From Glutamicibacter ardleyensis (GTDB lineage: Bacteria; Actinomycetota; Actinomycetes; Actinomycetales; Micrococcaceae): DNA of 64,000 nucleotides. The stretch covers positions 1 to 64,000 of the forward strand of contig NZ_BMKX01000005.1 of assembly GCF_014644555.1 (NCBI RefSeq). Direction: 5' to 3'. A model generated the notes under the pieces. It searched no databases, was not told the DNA's origin, and saw only the letters and a list, made by a program, of their open reading frames with translations. Below are positions 43,701 through 52,286 of the stretch, one piece after another; the first letter of the stretch is position 1, and every line of letters begins with the position of its first letter. The position numbers were made by a program, and so were the translations under genes.

Positions 43701-45615
43701 GAGTGAAGAATTCACCGCCGTAGGCGTGGGCGACATGTCCGGTGACGTTTTTGGCAACGGCCTACTGCGAACCCGCACGGTAAAGCTGGTGGCGGCCTTT
43801 GACCACCGCGATATTTTCTTGGATCCAAATCCTGAACCAGAAGCAGCTTTTGTCGAGCGTCAGCGCTTGTACGATCTACCCCGCTCTAGCTGGGCTGATT
43901 ACAACAAGGACCTGCTCTCCGAAGGTGGCGGGGTCTACTCCCGTAGCCTGAAATCGGTTCCAATCAGCGCGCAGGTTCGTGAAGTTCTTGGCTTGGAAGC
44001 TTCGGTTACCAAGATGAGCCCCAACGAATTGCTCAAGGCCATCTTGTCGGCCCCGGCGGACTTGTTGTACAACGGCGGTATCGGCACATATGTGAAATCC
44101 AGCGCCGAAACCCACGGACAGGTGGGAGACCGTGCAAACGACGCGATTCGCGTTGATGGACGAGACATCCGAGTCAAGGTCATTGGTGAGGGCGGAAACC
44201 TTGGCATGACCCAACTGGGCCGTATCGAAGCCGCGCAGAATGGTGTAGTTCTCAATACCGATGCGATTGATAACTCGGCTGGTGTTGATACCTCTGACCG
44301 TGAAGTAAACATCAAGATCTTCGTTGATCGCCAGATCAAGGCCGGCCAGCTGACCGCTGAGGAACGAAGCGAGTTCCTCTTGTCCATGACCGACAACGTA
44401 GGCGACCTGGTCTTGCAGACCAACTTCGATCAGAACGTATTGCTACTCAACGAGAAGCATGCAGCGAAAGTTTGGGCTCCAGCTTACGAACGACTCATGC
44501 AGTGGTTGGAGGAGCACGCGGATCTGAATCGTGAATTGGAATTCCTTCCAAGTAACGAGGAACTCGAAGAGCGCAAGAACTCCGGTGGAGTAATGACTGC
44601 ACCAGAAATTTCGGTGCTCGCCGCCTACGCTAAAATTCAGCTCGCCCACGCGTTAGCCGAATCAGACCTGGCAGATGATCCGTACTACGTTGCAACGTTG
44701 CGCCGCTACTTCCCAGAACAGCTCGTTGAGCGTTTTGGGGACCAGTTGGAGACGCACCCGTTGCGTCGTGAAATCATTGCGACGGTTGTCGCCAACGACA
44801 TGATCAATATCGGTGGCGTCACCTATGTCTTCCGTGCCATGGAAGAGACTGGTGCCAATGAGGTCCAGATCGCAAAGATGTTCACCGCACTGCGCGATGT
44901 ATACGGCTTCGACCGTCAGTTCGCTGCGATCAACGTCCAGCGGGCCGGCACGGACGTCGAATACTGGGGACGTCAGCACCATGACATGCGCCGTCTGCTC
45001 GATCGTACGACCCGTTGGTTCATCAACCGCGTCGATCAGCAGCAGCCGGTAGATGACATCGTGCACACCTACGAGCCGATTGTCAGCCAGCTACGTCAAA
45101 GCTTGCCGACCTTCCTTGTGGGCTCGGATCTTGAGCGATACACCGAATGGCAGCTAGACGCCGTCAGCAATGGAATCGATGAGCATCGGGCCAGCATGTG
45201 GGCCTCGCAGTTTGAGTCCTACACGTTGCTAGATATTGCCGATCTAGTGGGTCGCTCAGAGTATTCAGCGCAGCAGATCGCTGAGACCTACTTCGTGCTT
45301 TACAACGAATTTGGTGCCGATGATTTGCTGAACCGAATCACCAAGTTGCCTCGTTCAGACCGCTGGCAGGCCTTGGCTCGTGCGGCAATGCGTGATGATC
45401 TGTACACGACGCTTGTGGACCTCACAGGCAATGTGTTGGATAACGGCGCACAGATTGCCGACCCGGCAGAGCGTGTTGCGGCCTGGGAAGAGGCAAACGC
45501 GGCTAACCTTGATCGTGCGAAGACAATGTTTGCTGAAGTAAACAGCCTCGGACGCGACGACATGGCGTCGCTGTCTGTAGCCCTTCGCCTTCTGCGTTCC
45601 ATCGTCCGGAGGTAA
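40789..45615 (+). CDS. NAD-specific glutamate dehydrogenase, large (about 180 kDa) class
   Basis: 1608 residues; TTG start with TTGGAGG 7 nt upstream. The N-terminal third holds ACT-like regulatory domains (about 50-400). The catalytic GDH domain is central (about 700-1230; [33 protein letters not shown], then [13 protein letters not shown] with the active-site Lys region, and [13 protein letters not shown]). A helical C-terminal domain follows. It deaminates glutamate to 2-oxoglutarate with NAD+, a catabolic role. In mycobacteria the class is inhibited by the FHA protein GarA; that gene is not in this window. Confidence 0.96.
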   Translation: [1608 protein letters not shown]

Positions 45616-45624
45616 CACCCGCTA

Positions 45625-47121
45625 ATGGCCCTCATTACCGAGCAACAACGTCAACGCGCAAATCTCGGGCCCGGTGATGAGGACTGGCTGCACCTACTGG
45701 TGGGGGACTGGCAACTAATCTCGGATCTAGCATTCGCAGACTTGGTTCTCTGGTTCCCCACCGGGGACGGTTCTTACGTGGCTCTCGCGCACGTAAGACC
45801 GTCAACGTCCCACACGGTATTCCATACCGACTTTGTGGGCGAACGGATCCGCAAGGATCTGCGAATGATGGTTGATCAGGCTTGGGAGAGCCAAAAGGTG
45901 CAGAAATCTGCCGAGCAACCAAGCGCAGAACTGATCTCCGGCCTGACCTCGGTCCAAGCGATCCCATTGGTGCGTCAGCATCGATCGGTTGCGGTGATCA
46001 CTTCACACTTCGATCCAAATCAAGCTCGAACCCCCTCAAATCTTGAACTGGTGTACCGGCAGAGCGCCGATGACCTATTGACCATGGGCACTCGTGGTCT
46101 GTGGCCCGATTTTGCAAGCCCCACTGGGTCGCGTCGCGGTGCGCCGCGAGTGGGCGACGGGTTTATCCGACTAAATGTCGACGGTGTGGTGGAGTATGCG
46201 AGCCCCAATGCTGTGTCGGCCTTCCGCCGTTTGGGAGCAGCCGAAGTGCTCCAAGGACAACCGTTAGCAGATCTCACGATGGCACTGGTTAGTGACCGTC
46301 GTGTAGTCGATGAAACTTTGCCCCTAGTACTCCAAGGGAAAATGCCGTGGCGTACCGAAGTAGAGTTCTCCGGAGTGACGCTCTCGTTGCGTGCCATTCC
46401 ACTTCGTGATGAATCCAAACGGTGGGGTGCCTTGGTATTGTGCCGAGACGTCACCGAACTTAGGCGTCGGGAGAAAGAACTCGTCACCAAGGACGCCACC
46501 ATTCGCGAAATTCACCACAGGGTGAAGAATAATTTGCAGACGGTTGCAGCCCTACTGCGTATGCAGTCACGTCGTATGAGCTCCGACGAGGGTAAACAAG
46601 GCCTTGAACAAGCAATGCGTCGTGTCTCGACCATCGCCTCGGTACACGACTTCCTATCTAAGGGTCTGAACGAAACCGTAAAATTTGATGATCTTATGGA
46701 TCGTCAATTCAGGCTGATCGTCGAAATTGCCTCGCCCGGCCAGCGTGTAGCAACCCGGCGTGAAGGTGAATTCGGGATGCTGGACGCCGATTTAGCCACT
46801 CCATTGTCGCTGGTCATCAACGAGCTGGTGACAAACGCGGTTGAACACGGGTTAGCGAACCGTGATGGTGAGGTCGGGCTGCTAGCTAACCGCTACAGCG
46901 GACACGATGGTAAAGACTGGCTACGAGTAGTGATCCAGGATGACGGGCATGGTTTGCCGGCAGGTCCACGGCGTGAAGGCTTGGGCCTACAGATCGTCCG
47001 CACATTGGTCACTAGCGAATTATCTGGTGAAATCCAGTGGATGCAGTCGGAACCGCAAGGGACCAAGGTCGTCATTGAGATGCCATTGCATCGACATCGC
47101 AGAGATCATCATAGTGTCTAA
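45625..47121 (+). CDS. Sensor histidine kinase, PdtaS-like (HisKA_2)
   Basis: 498 residues, soluble. The N-terminal GAF-type domain (about 1-140) is followed by a PAS domain (about 165-285; FIRLNVDGVVEYASPNAVSAFRRLG). A HisKA_2 helix pair follows, with the phospho-acceptor in IREIHHRVKNNLQTVAALLRMQ. The ATPase has LVINELVTNAVEHGL and VIQDDGHGLP. This is the architecture of PdtaS, which signals to the RNA-binding ANTAR regulator PdtaR. No pdtaR lies in the window. It starts 10 bp after the NAD-GDH stop, with GGAGGT 11 nt upstream, so it may share that transcript. Confidence 0.9.
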   Translation: MALITEQQRQRANLGPGDEDWLHLLVGDWQLISDLAFADLVLWFPTGDGSYVALAHVRPSTSHTVFHTDFVGERIRKDLRMMVDQAWESQKVQKSAEQPSAELISGLTSVQAIPLVRQHRSVAVITSHFDPNQARTPSNLELVYRQSADDLLTMGTRGLWPDFASPTGSRRGAPRVGDGFIRLNVDGVVEYASPNAVSAFRRLGAAEVLQGQPLADLTMALVSDRRVVDETLPLVLQGKMPWRTEVEFSGVTLSLRAIPLRDESKRWGALVLCRDVTELRRREKELVTKDATIREIHHRVKNNLQTVAALLRMQSRRMSSDEGKQGLEQAMRRVSTIASVHDFLSKGLNETVKFDDLMDRQFRLIVEIASPGQRVATRREGEFGMLDADLATPLSLVINELVTNAVEHGLANRDGEVGLLANRYSGHDGKDWLRVVIQDDGHGLPAGPRREGLGLQIVRTLVTSELSGEIQWMQSEPQGTKVVIEMPLHRHRRDHHSV

Positions 47122-47140
47122 ACAATTTGGCTGAGCACAA

Positions 47141-47180
47141 AAAATGCGGGTAAGTTCCGAAAGGAACCTACCCGCATTTT
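47141..47180. terminator. Bidirectional terminator between convergent genes
   Basis: The stem aaaatgcgggta-gttcc / ggaac-tacccgcatttt has one mismatch and a GAAA loop, with A-run and T-run on its two sides. It serves the kinase gene and the convergent LysM gene. Confidence 0.9.
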
Positions 47181-47187
47181 CTTATGT

Positions 47188-48906
47188 CTAGCTGTACTGC
47201 TTCATCAAAGATTTGACGCTAGCAACGTAGCGCTTGGTGTCTTCGAACATCCCGTACTTTCGAACTCCACCTAAGCCCTGGTAGTAGGATGCGATTGCTT
47301 CATCCAGGCTGTTGGTGTTATCCAAGTTGAAACGAATCGTAGCAACACCGGCTGCGACGTTGTCCTGAGGCTTCAGAAGGTTCAGATCGCGTCCTAGACG
47401 AGATGACATCCACTCGCCGGTACTTGGAATGACCTGCATGGTGCCAAGGGCGTTAGCAGGGGATACAGCACGCATGTCGAAGCCAGACTCCTGCATGGCG
47501 TGTGCCATTGCGAGCGACGGGTCTACTCCCATGCTGTTCGCAGTGGAACGAATTATTGCTTTCATCTCGTCGCGGCTTGGGACCGAGACGGAATCGAGGT
47601 AATTCTTATTCTCGTTGGCACTGTTCACGGTGGCATCTGGGTAGGTGCGGCCCAAGAAAGAATTACCGATCTTACGGTCCTTCTTCTTTTCAATGTTTCC
47701 ATTTGGCGATACCGAAGAACCTGAGACTCGGAGTTTTTCACCGATCTTCAGCGCAGTCTGCGAGCTTACCTGCGGGTTCAAGTTCAGCAGCGCAGACAGC
47801 TTCATATCGTGCTGACCGGCGATGCCGCCGAGGGTGTCACCACTCTTGACAGTGTAAGTTGCGTTGCCCGACTTCTTTGGTGAGCTCTTCTTTTCGGTGT
47901 TTTTCGATTCCGAGGAACCGCCTGAAACAACGAGTTTATCGCCTGGGAAGATGTGCTTACCGGAGCTAATGTTGTTCTTGCTGAGCAAGGTCGACAGGCT
48001 CATATCGTGCTTGACTGCGATTCCCCCGAGGGTATCGCCACTCTTGACGGTGTAGGTCGAGGAGCCCGATGTTGATTTAGGGGAGCTCGACTTAGAGTCT
48101 GAGTTGTTGCTTGTTGACTTGCCAGAAACGGTGAGCTTATCACCGGGGAAAATCGACTTCGAAGCTGAGAGATTGTTTTTGCTAAGCAGTGTCGACAGGC
48201 TCATATTGTGCTTGACTGCAATGGCTCCGAGAGTATCGCCGTCCTTGACGGTATATGTTGCCTGACCCGAGTTCGAGCTATTGCGCTGCGAATCTTTCTT
48301 TGGCGCAGATGATTTAGAGCTCCCTGCAACGGTGAGCTTATCGCCAGGGAAGATCAAAGTGCTGGCAGATATGTCGTTCTTGCTCAACAGGCTAGACAGG
48401 CTCATATCGTGCTTGGCAGCGATACCACCTAGGGTGTCGCCGTTCTGCACGGTGTAAGAAGAACTCTGCTGGGTTTGCGGAGCAGACTTTTTCTTCGAGG
48501 ATGACGCATTGCCAGGGACTTTGAGCGTCTTCCCGGCGACAATCACATCATTCTTGAGATTGTTGATCTTCTTTAGTTCGGAGATCGAAGTGTTGTATTC
48601 CTTGGCGATGCTCCACAAGGAAGCTCCCGGTTCAACTTTAATTTCCTTGGTGCTGCGCTGCGCAGGCAGACCAAGAGTTGAAACTCGTGAAGCGAGTAAG
48701 TGAGCTTTGATTTGGCTTTCAGCAATTTTTAGACTTGCTGGCGAGACGCTTTTAGGTGCAAGCACGCTCGGGCTCTGTGGAACTGAAACAGGTGCCGCGT
48801 GTACCGCTGGAGCTAACGCCAGACTGCCGATCACCGCGGCAGGTATAGCGGCGCCAGCTACGACGCCTAGAGCATGCTTAGCTGCATTGCTCGATTCGTG
48901 GGGCAT
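47188..48906 (-). CDS. Secreted lytic transglycosylase with five LysM modules
   Basis: 572 residues from ATG 48906 (GAGG 9 nt upstream; the TTG at 48921 overlaps that site). A signal peptide ending VHA about residue 38 is followed by five LysM modules, divided by Ser/Lys/Pro linkers. A C-terminal SLT domain carries the catalytic Glu in MAHAMQESGFD and ANALGTMQVIPSTGEWM. It should cleave peptidoglycan glycan strands while held by LysM. Modules 2-5 are close copies (TYTVKSGDTLGGIA...HDMSLSTLLSKN). Confidence 0.93.
   Translation of the reverse strand: MPHESSNAAKHALGVVAGAAIPAAVIGSLALAPAVHAAPVSVPQSPSVLAPKSVSPASLKIAESQIKAHLLASRVSTLGLPAQRSTKEIKVEPGASLWSIAKEYNTSISELKKINNLKNDVIVAGKTLKVPGNASSSKKKSAPQTQQSSSYTVQNGDTLGGIAAKHDMSLSSLLSKNDISASTLIFPGDKLTVAGSSKSSAPKKDSQRNSSNSGQATYTVKDGDTLGAIAVKHNMSLSTLLSKNNLSASKSIFPGDKLTVSGKSTSNNSDSKSSSPKSTSGSSTYTVKSGDTLGGIAVKHDMSLSTLLSKNNISSGKHIFPGDKLVVSGGSSESKNTEKKSSPKKSGNATYTVKSGDTLGGIAGQHDMKLSALLNLNPQVSSQTALKIGEKLRVSGSSVSPNGNIEKKKDRKIGNSFLGRTYPDATVNSANENKNYLDSVSVPSRDEMKAIIRSTANSMGVDPSLAMAHAMQESGFDMRAVSPANALGTMQVIPSTGEWMSSRLGRDLNLLKPQDNVAAGVATIRFNLDNTNSLDEAIASYYQGLGGVRKYGMFEDTKRYVASVKSLMKQYS
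47780..48450 (-). repeat. Tandem LysM-coding repeats, about 201-bp period
   Basis: Equivalent positions in modules 2, 3 and 4 lie at about 48383, 48182 and 47981, exactly 201 bp (67 codons) apart, and module 5 follows at about 198 bp. Sequence identity between modules is high at DNA level, so the array arose by unequal duplication and may vary in copy number. Confidence 0.8.
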
Positions 48907-49108
48907 GGAGTGAATCCTCAAATCAGTGGAGTAGGTAACAACTTCGTTCGCACGTCCTCGTTGGCAACGGGGCCAATGTGGTTCGTGTTGAAATTGTTAT
49001 CAAAGTGATACATGAAAATTTACACTACTAGTGGGGCGCAAGGAAACCATTGTGGCGAGTCGGGAAGAAGTTTCTGCACGGTTTACCTTTTTGTGGGAAC
49101 CTTAAGAG

Positions 49109-49462
49109 GTGAATGAACTTCAAAAAACCGTTGGCCAGTGGCTGACTCTTCCGGACTTAGCCGAAATTCTTGATGTCGATATCCGGGCAATACACCGGTT
49201 ACTCGATGAACGAGCCATTATCTCTGTGCGAATCGGAGAGCGAAACGTGCGGTCAATCCCCGCTGACTTCGTTCTTGATGGTGCAGTCGTGGAAAGTCTT
49301 AAGGGAACGTTGTCGGTCCTGCTGGATGCTGCGTACTCGGATGAAGAAGCCATCACGTGGCTATTCACCGAAGACGAATCGCTTCCAGGGACTCCAATGA
49401 ATGCCCTTCGTACTGGGCGCAAGACAGAAATCCGACGCAGGGCTCAAGCTCTAGCTTGGTAA
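49109..49462 (+). CDS. Rv2175c-family DNA-binding protein
   Basis: 117 residues. The N-terminal winged helix-turn-helix (WLTLPDLAEILDVDIRAIHRLLDERAI) and C-terminal domain (LKGTLSVLLDAAYSDEEAITWLF) match Rv2175c, a DNA-binding protein that in M. tuberculosis is phosphorylated by kinase PknL encoded next to it. Here pknL is absent from the neighbourhood. The GTG start overlaps AAGAGG, so the ribosome site is unusually close. The idsA-type gene follows convergently, as around Rv2173-Rv2175c. Confidence 0.85.
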   Translation: MNELQKTVGQWLTLPDLAEILDVDIRAIHRLLDERAIISVRIGERNVRSIPADFVLDGAVVESLKGTLSVLLDAAYSDEEAITWLFTEDESLPGTPMNALRTGRKTEIRRRAQALAW

Positions 49463-49606
49463 TTGAGCAGAACTAATCGTAAAGATTTCATAAAACTTTG
49501 GTCTCGAACGTGTTGTTGATAACCACATGTTCGGGACCTTAGTTCGTGCTGGGGTATTTGCGAAAACACATCGACGGTGCCCGGCAATCGAAGCTGGAAA
49601 TAGCAA

Positions 49607-49641
49607 TGGCCGACTACGAACAAAAAGTTCGTGGTCGGCCA
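49607..49641. terminator. Terminator between Rv2175c-like and polyprenyl synthase genes
   Basis: A 15-bp stem (tggccgactacgaac / gttcgtggtcggcca, one G-T pair) with an AAAAA loop lies between convergent genes. There is no long T-run. The rest of 49463-49670 holds no gene. Confidence 0.6.
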
Positions 49642-49670
49642 CTGCCAAATGCCTATGAAATTAAGGTTGT

Positions 49671-50777
49671 TTACTTACTGCGTTTGGTGACGATGTCGCT
49701 GAGGTAATGCATCCCTGCCAACGACAAGTCCGCAACGGTGATGCGTTTGAGTGCGGTAAGAGACTGCTCCGTCAGTTCGCTAATACTCGCTTCGGTTTCC
49801 ACAAGGGCTCCCGAGCTTTTCAAAATTGTGCTCATCTTCTCTACTTCAACGTCGCTCATATCGGAGGCACCGAGGCGGTCTTGGATGAAGTCTCGTTCCG
49901 CTGGGGCGGACTTTGCCAACGCATGGGCGATCAATTCGGTACGTTTACCTTCACGCAAATCGTCTCCCGCTGGCTTCCCAGTCACTGAAGGGTCACCGAA
50001 GACGCCAAGAACGTCGTCGCGAAGTTGGAAGGCTTCACCTAGCGGCAATGCAAACGCGCTATAGTTTTCTAGCAATTCTGCACCGGCATTAGCTAATGCC
50101 CCACCTAATAAAAACGGGTTCTCCGTCGAGTACTTTGCAGACTTAAAGCGCACGATAGTTCGAGCGCGCTTCACGGCTTCTGCCGGATCATAGGCAGAGC
50201 CGGCTGACTCTTCCAGGACGTCGAGGTACTGCCCGGCCATGACTTGCAGTCGCATCCTATTAAAAATGGATCGAGTCGCTGAATTGAGCCCATCAATCTC
50301 GGCAAATACTTCTTCACTCAGAGACAGGCATAGGTCGCCAGTTAGGATGGCGCTTGCCATTCCATAAGCGGCGGCGTCACCGGTTAGACCGAGTGATGAG
50401 TGCTGCGCTTCAAATCTCTTGTGCACGCTTGGCTGTCCGCGACGAGTGTCGGAATTGTCAATGATGTCGTCGTGGATCAGGGCCGCACCCTGAAATAGCT
50501 CCAGAGAAACGCCTAAACGAACGATATTCTCGTCATCTGGATTTCCTCCCGCGCCGAGGTATCCCCAGTACGCAAAGAGCGGACGCAGGCGTTTACCGCC
50601 ACGTACTAAGTCTTGGATGCTGCTGACAATTTCAGTGGCGCTGGAGGTAATCTGAGCAACTTCGTCACCTTTTGAAGACAAGAATTGTTCCAGAAGCTTG
50701 GCGACCGCATCGGTATAAGTACGACTCATCTGTTCAGCTTTGGATACCAGAGCTGACAGAGGTTCAAGCGAGGACAT
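49671..50777 (-). CDS. Polyprenyl (geranylgeranyl-type) diphosphate synthase
   Basis: 368 residues, all helical. The first Asp-rich motif is in LIHDDIIDNSDTRRGQPSVH and the second in FQLRDDVLGVFGDPSVTGKP, followed by GDDLREGKRTELI. It condenses isopentenyl diphosphate with allylic diphosphates. Residues before the first motif are bulky rather than strictly diagnostic, so chain length (C15-C20 or longer) is not certain. The position next to the Rv2175c homologue matches mycobacterial idsA2. The ATG at 50777 has only a weak ribosome site. Confidence 0.92.
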   Translation of the reverse strand: MSSLEPLSALVSKAEQMSRTYTDAVAKLLEQFLSSKGDEVAQITSSATEIVSSIQDLVRGGKRLRPLFAYWGYLGAGGNPDDENIVRLGVSLELFQGAALIHDDIIDNSDTRRGQPSVHKRFEAQHSSLGLTGDAAAYGMASAILTGDLCLSLSEEVFAEIDGLNSATRSIFNRMRLQVMAGQYLDVLEESAGSAYDPAEAVKRARTIVRFKSAKYSTENPFLLGGALANAGAELLENYSAFALPLGEAFQLRDDVLGVFGDPSVTGKPAGDDLREGKRTELIAHALAKSAPAERDFIQDRLGASDMSDVEVEKMSTILKSSGALVETEASISELTEQSLTALKRITVADLSLAGMHYLSDIVTKRSK

Positions 50778-50913
50778 GAAAAACCATTTTCTAAGCGTGA
50801 ACTACTAACGGATACTGTCAACTCTACAGTCATCTTTGTACCGCGCTCACGGAGACTGGATCGGCGGACTTCTCAGGATTGTTCGTGGTCCGCAGAACCG
50901 TCGGGTCGCTCAT

Positions 50914-50919
50914 TAGACT
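50914..50919 (+). promoter_or_regulatory. -10 box 6 nt before dinB
   Basis: TAGACT, then agggat, then ATG at 50926; no ribosome site. A leaderless start is the simplest reading. Confidence 0.55.
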
Positions 50920-50925
50920 AGGGAT

Positions 50926-52104
50926 ATGGCAGATCTGGAAAATCGCGCAATATTGCACGTGGATATGGATGCGTTTTTCGTATCCGTAGAGCTTCGCGAC
51001 CGACCAGAGCTACTTAATGAACCAGTCATAGTGGGATTCCCTGGTGGTCGTAGCGTCGTGCTTTCAGCATCCTATGATTGTCGCGCACGTGGGGTACGTT
51101 CGGCCATGCCAATGAGCCAAGCCATAGCCTTGATGCCTCAGGCCACGATCATTGAACCTCGACATAGCGTGTATACCGAAGTTTCGGCACAGATTATGAA
51201 CTATTTTGAGACCATTACGCCGCTGGTCGAACAGGTAAGTATCGACGAAGCTTTCTTAGACGTGACTGGAAGTATGCGATTGCATGGTGGACCGGTAGCA
51301 ATCGCACATAAGATCCGTGCGCATGTGGCAGAAGAACTGCATCTTCGTGCGAGCGTGGGCATTGCGAGAAACAAGTTCGTGGCAAAACTCGCCTCGACAC
51401 ATGCGAAGCCAGACGGCCTCATTGTCGTCGCTCCAGAGCGAACTACAGAATTTTTGCATCAGCTCCCGGTGTCAGCGATGTGGGGAGTGGGAAAGAAAAC
51501 CGGGGAACAATTGCACGCCCTGGGAATTGAAACCATCGAGCAGTTGGCCACCGAGCCGCAATCCCGAATGATCCAACGCTTTGGAGAACATGGACGTTCT
51601 TTGCATCTGCTGGCCCACGGTATCGATAACCGTCACGTGCAAACTACCCGGCAGGAGAAAAGTATCTCAGCTGAGCATACTTTTGCTGGTGATGTGAAGG
51701 ATGTCGAGGTGCTGGAGGAAGAACTGCTGAGGTTGGGCCACCGGATTGGACAGCGCCTAAGGGCCTCTGGAAAGGCCGCGTCAGGGGTGGGGCTAAAACT
51801 GAAGTATCAGGACTTTACCGGAGTGACTCGAAGTAGGGCTATGACGGTACCGACCGACTCCTCGGCGACTATAAGTCAACATGCCGTCGAACTGTTGCGC
51901 CGCATGACTCCGCTATCTCAGTCCGTCAGGCTGGTGGGTGTCAAAGCGGAAAGGCTAAGCGATCCTGAACTGGGAATACAGTTGAGTCTGGACCCTATAG
52001 AAGGAAAAACCCGTGAAGCTGAAAGAGTTGCTGACGAAATAAGCCAACGTTTTCCTGGCTTCGGTTTGTCTCCAGCTCGGTTCCTGCGACCTAAAGAAAA
52101 ATAG
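50926..52104 (+). CDS. dinB: DNA polymerase IV (Y-family)
   Basis: 392 residues. Catalytic acidic residues are in HVDMDAFFVSVE and SIDEAFLDVT; the SYDCRARGVRSAMP finger is also present, together with helix-hairpin-helix MWGVGKKTGEQLHALGI and a little-finger domain. It copies damaged DNA with low fidelity. The C-terminus (FGLSPARFLRPKEK) does not show a clear beta-clamp motif. No LexA box was seen at the short promoter. Confidence 0.95.
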   Translation: MADLENRAILHVDMDAFFVSVELRDRPELLNEPVIVGFPGGRSVVLSASYDCRARGVRSAMPMSQAIALMPQATIIEPRHSVYTEVSAQIMNYFETITPLVEQVSIDEAFLDVTGSMRLHGGPVAIAHKIRAHVAEELHLRASVGIARNKFVAKLASTHAKPDGLIVVAPERTTEFLHQLPVSAMWGVGKKTGEQLHALGIETIEQLATEPQSRMIQRFGEHGRSLHLLAHGIDNRHVQTTRQEKSISAEHTFAGDVKDVEVLEEELLRLGHRIGQRLRASGKAASGVGLKLKYQDFTGVTRSRAMTVPTDSSATISQHAVELLRRMTPLSQSVRLVGVKAERLSDPELGIQLSLDPIEGKTREAERVADEISQRFPGFGLSPARFLRPKEK

Positions 52105-52286
52105 GTCTGCCACTCACAATGATGGAGTTGCCTGAAAGTGCTGAAGATCAACTAGCAGGGGAGCGGCAAAAGAGACTATCCTAATAAGTAGGTAGCAAAT
52201 ACCGATTGGGAACGATTCCAAGTGGTTGTGCGTTATACCTGTAGGCGGTGGTGGACCGCTTCGGAAGTGATTGGAAGGAGAAGGCG

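Noticed and set aside
47780-48450. Regular repeats as a CRISPR array
   Set aside because: The 201-bp repeats are in frame, encode LysM modules, and have no short repeat/unique spacer structure; no cas gene is near.
48922-49108. Possible c-di-AMP (ydaO-type) riboswitch before the LysM/transglycosylase gene
   Set aside because: Such elements often precede wall hydrolase genes in actinobacteria, but I could not find their conserved helices in this short region.
49490-49610. Possible small RNA between convergent genes
   Set aside because: Apart from the terminator-like hairpin I saw no promoter boxes or second conserved structure.
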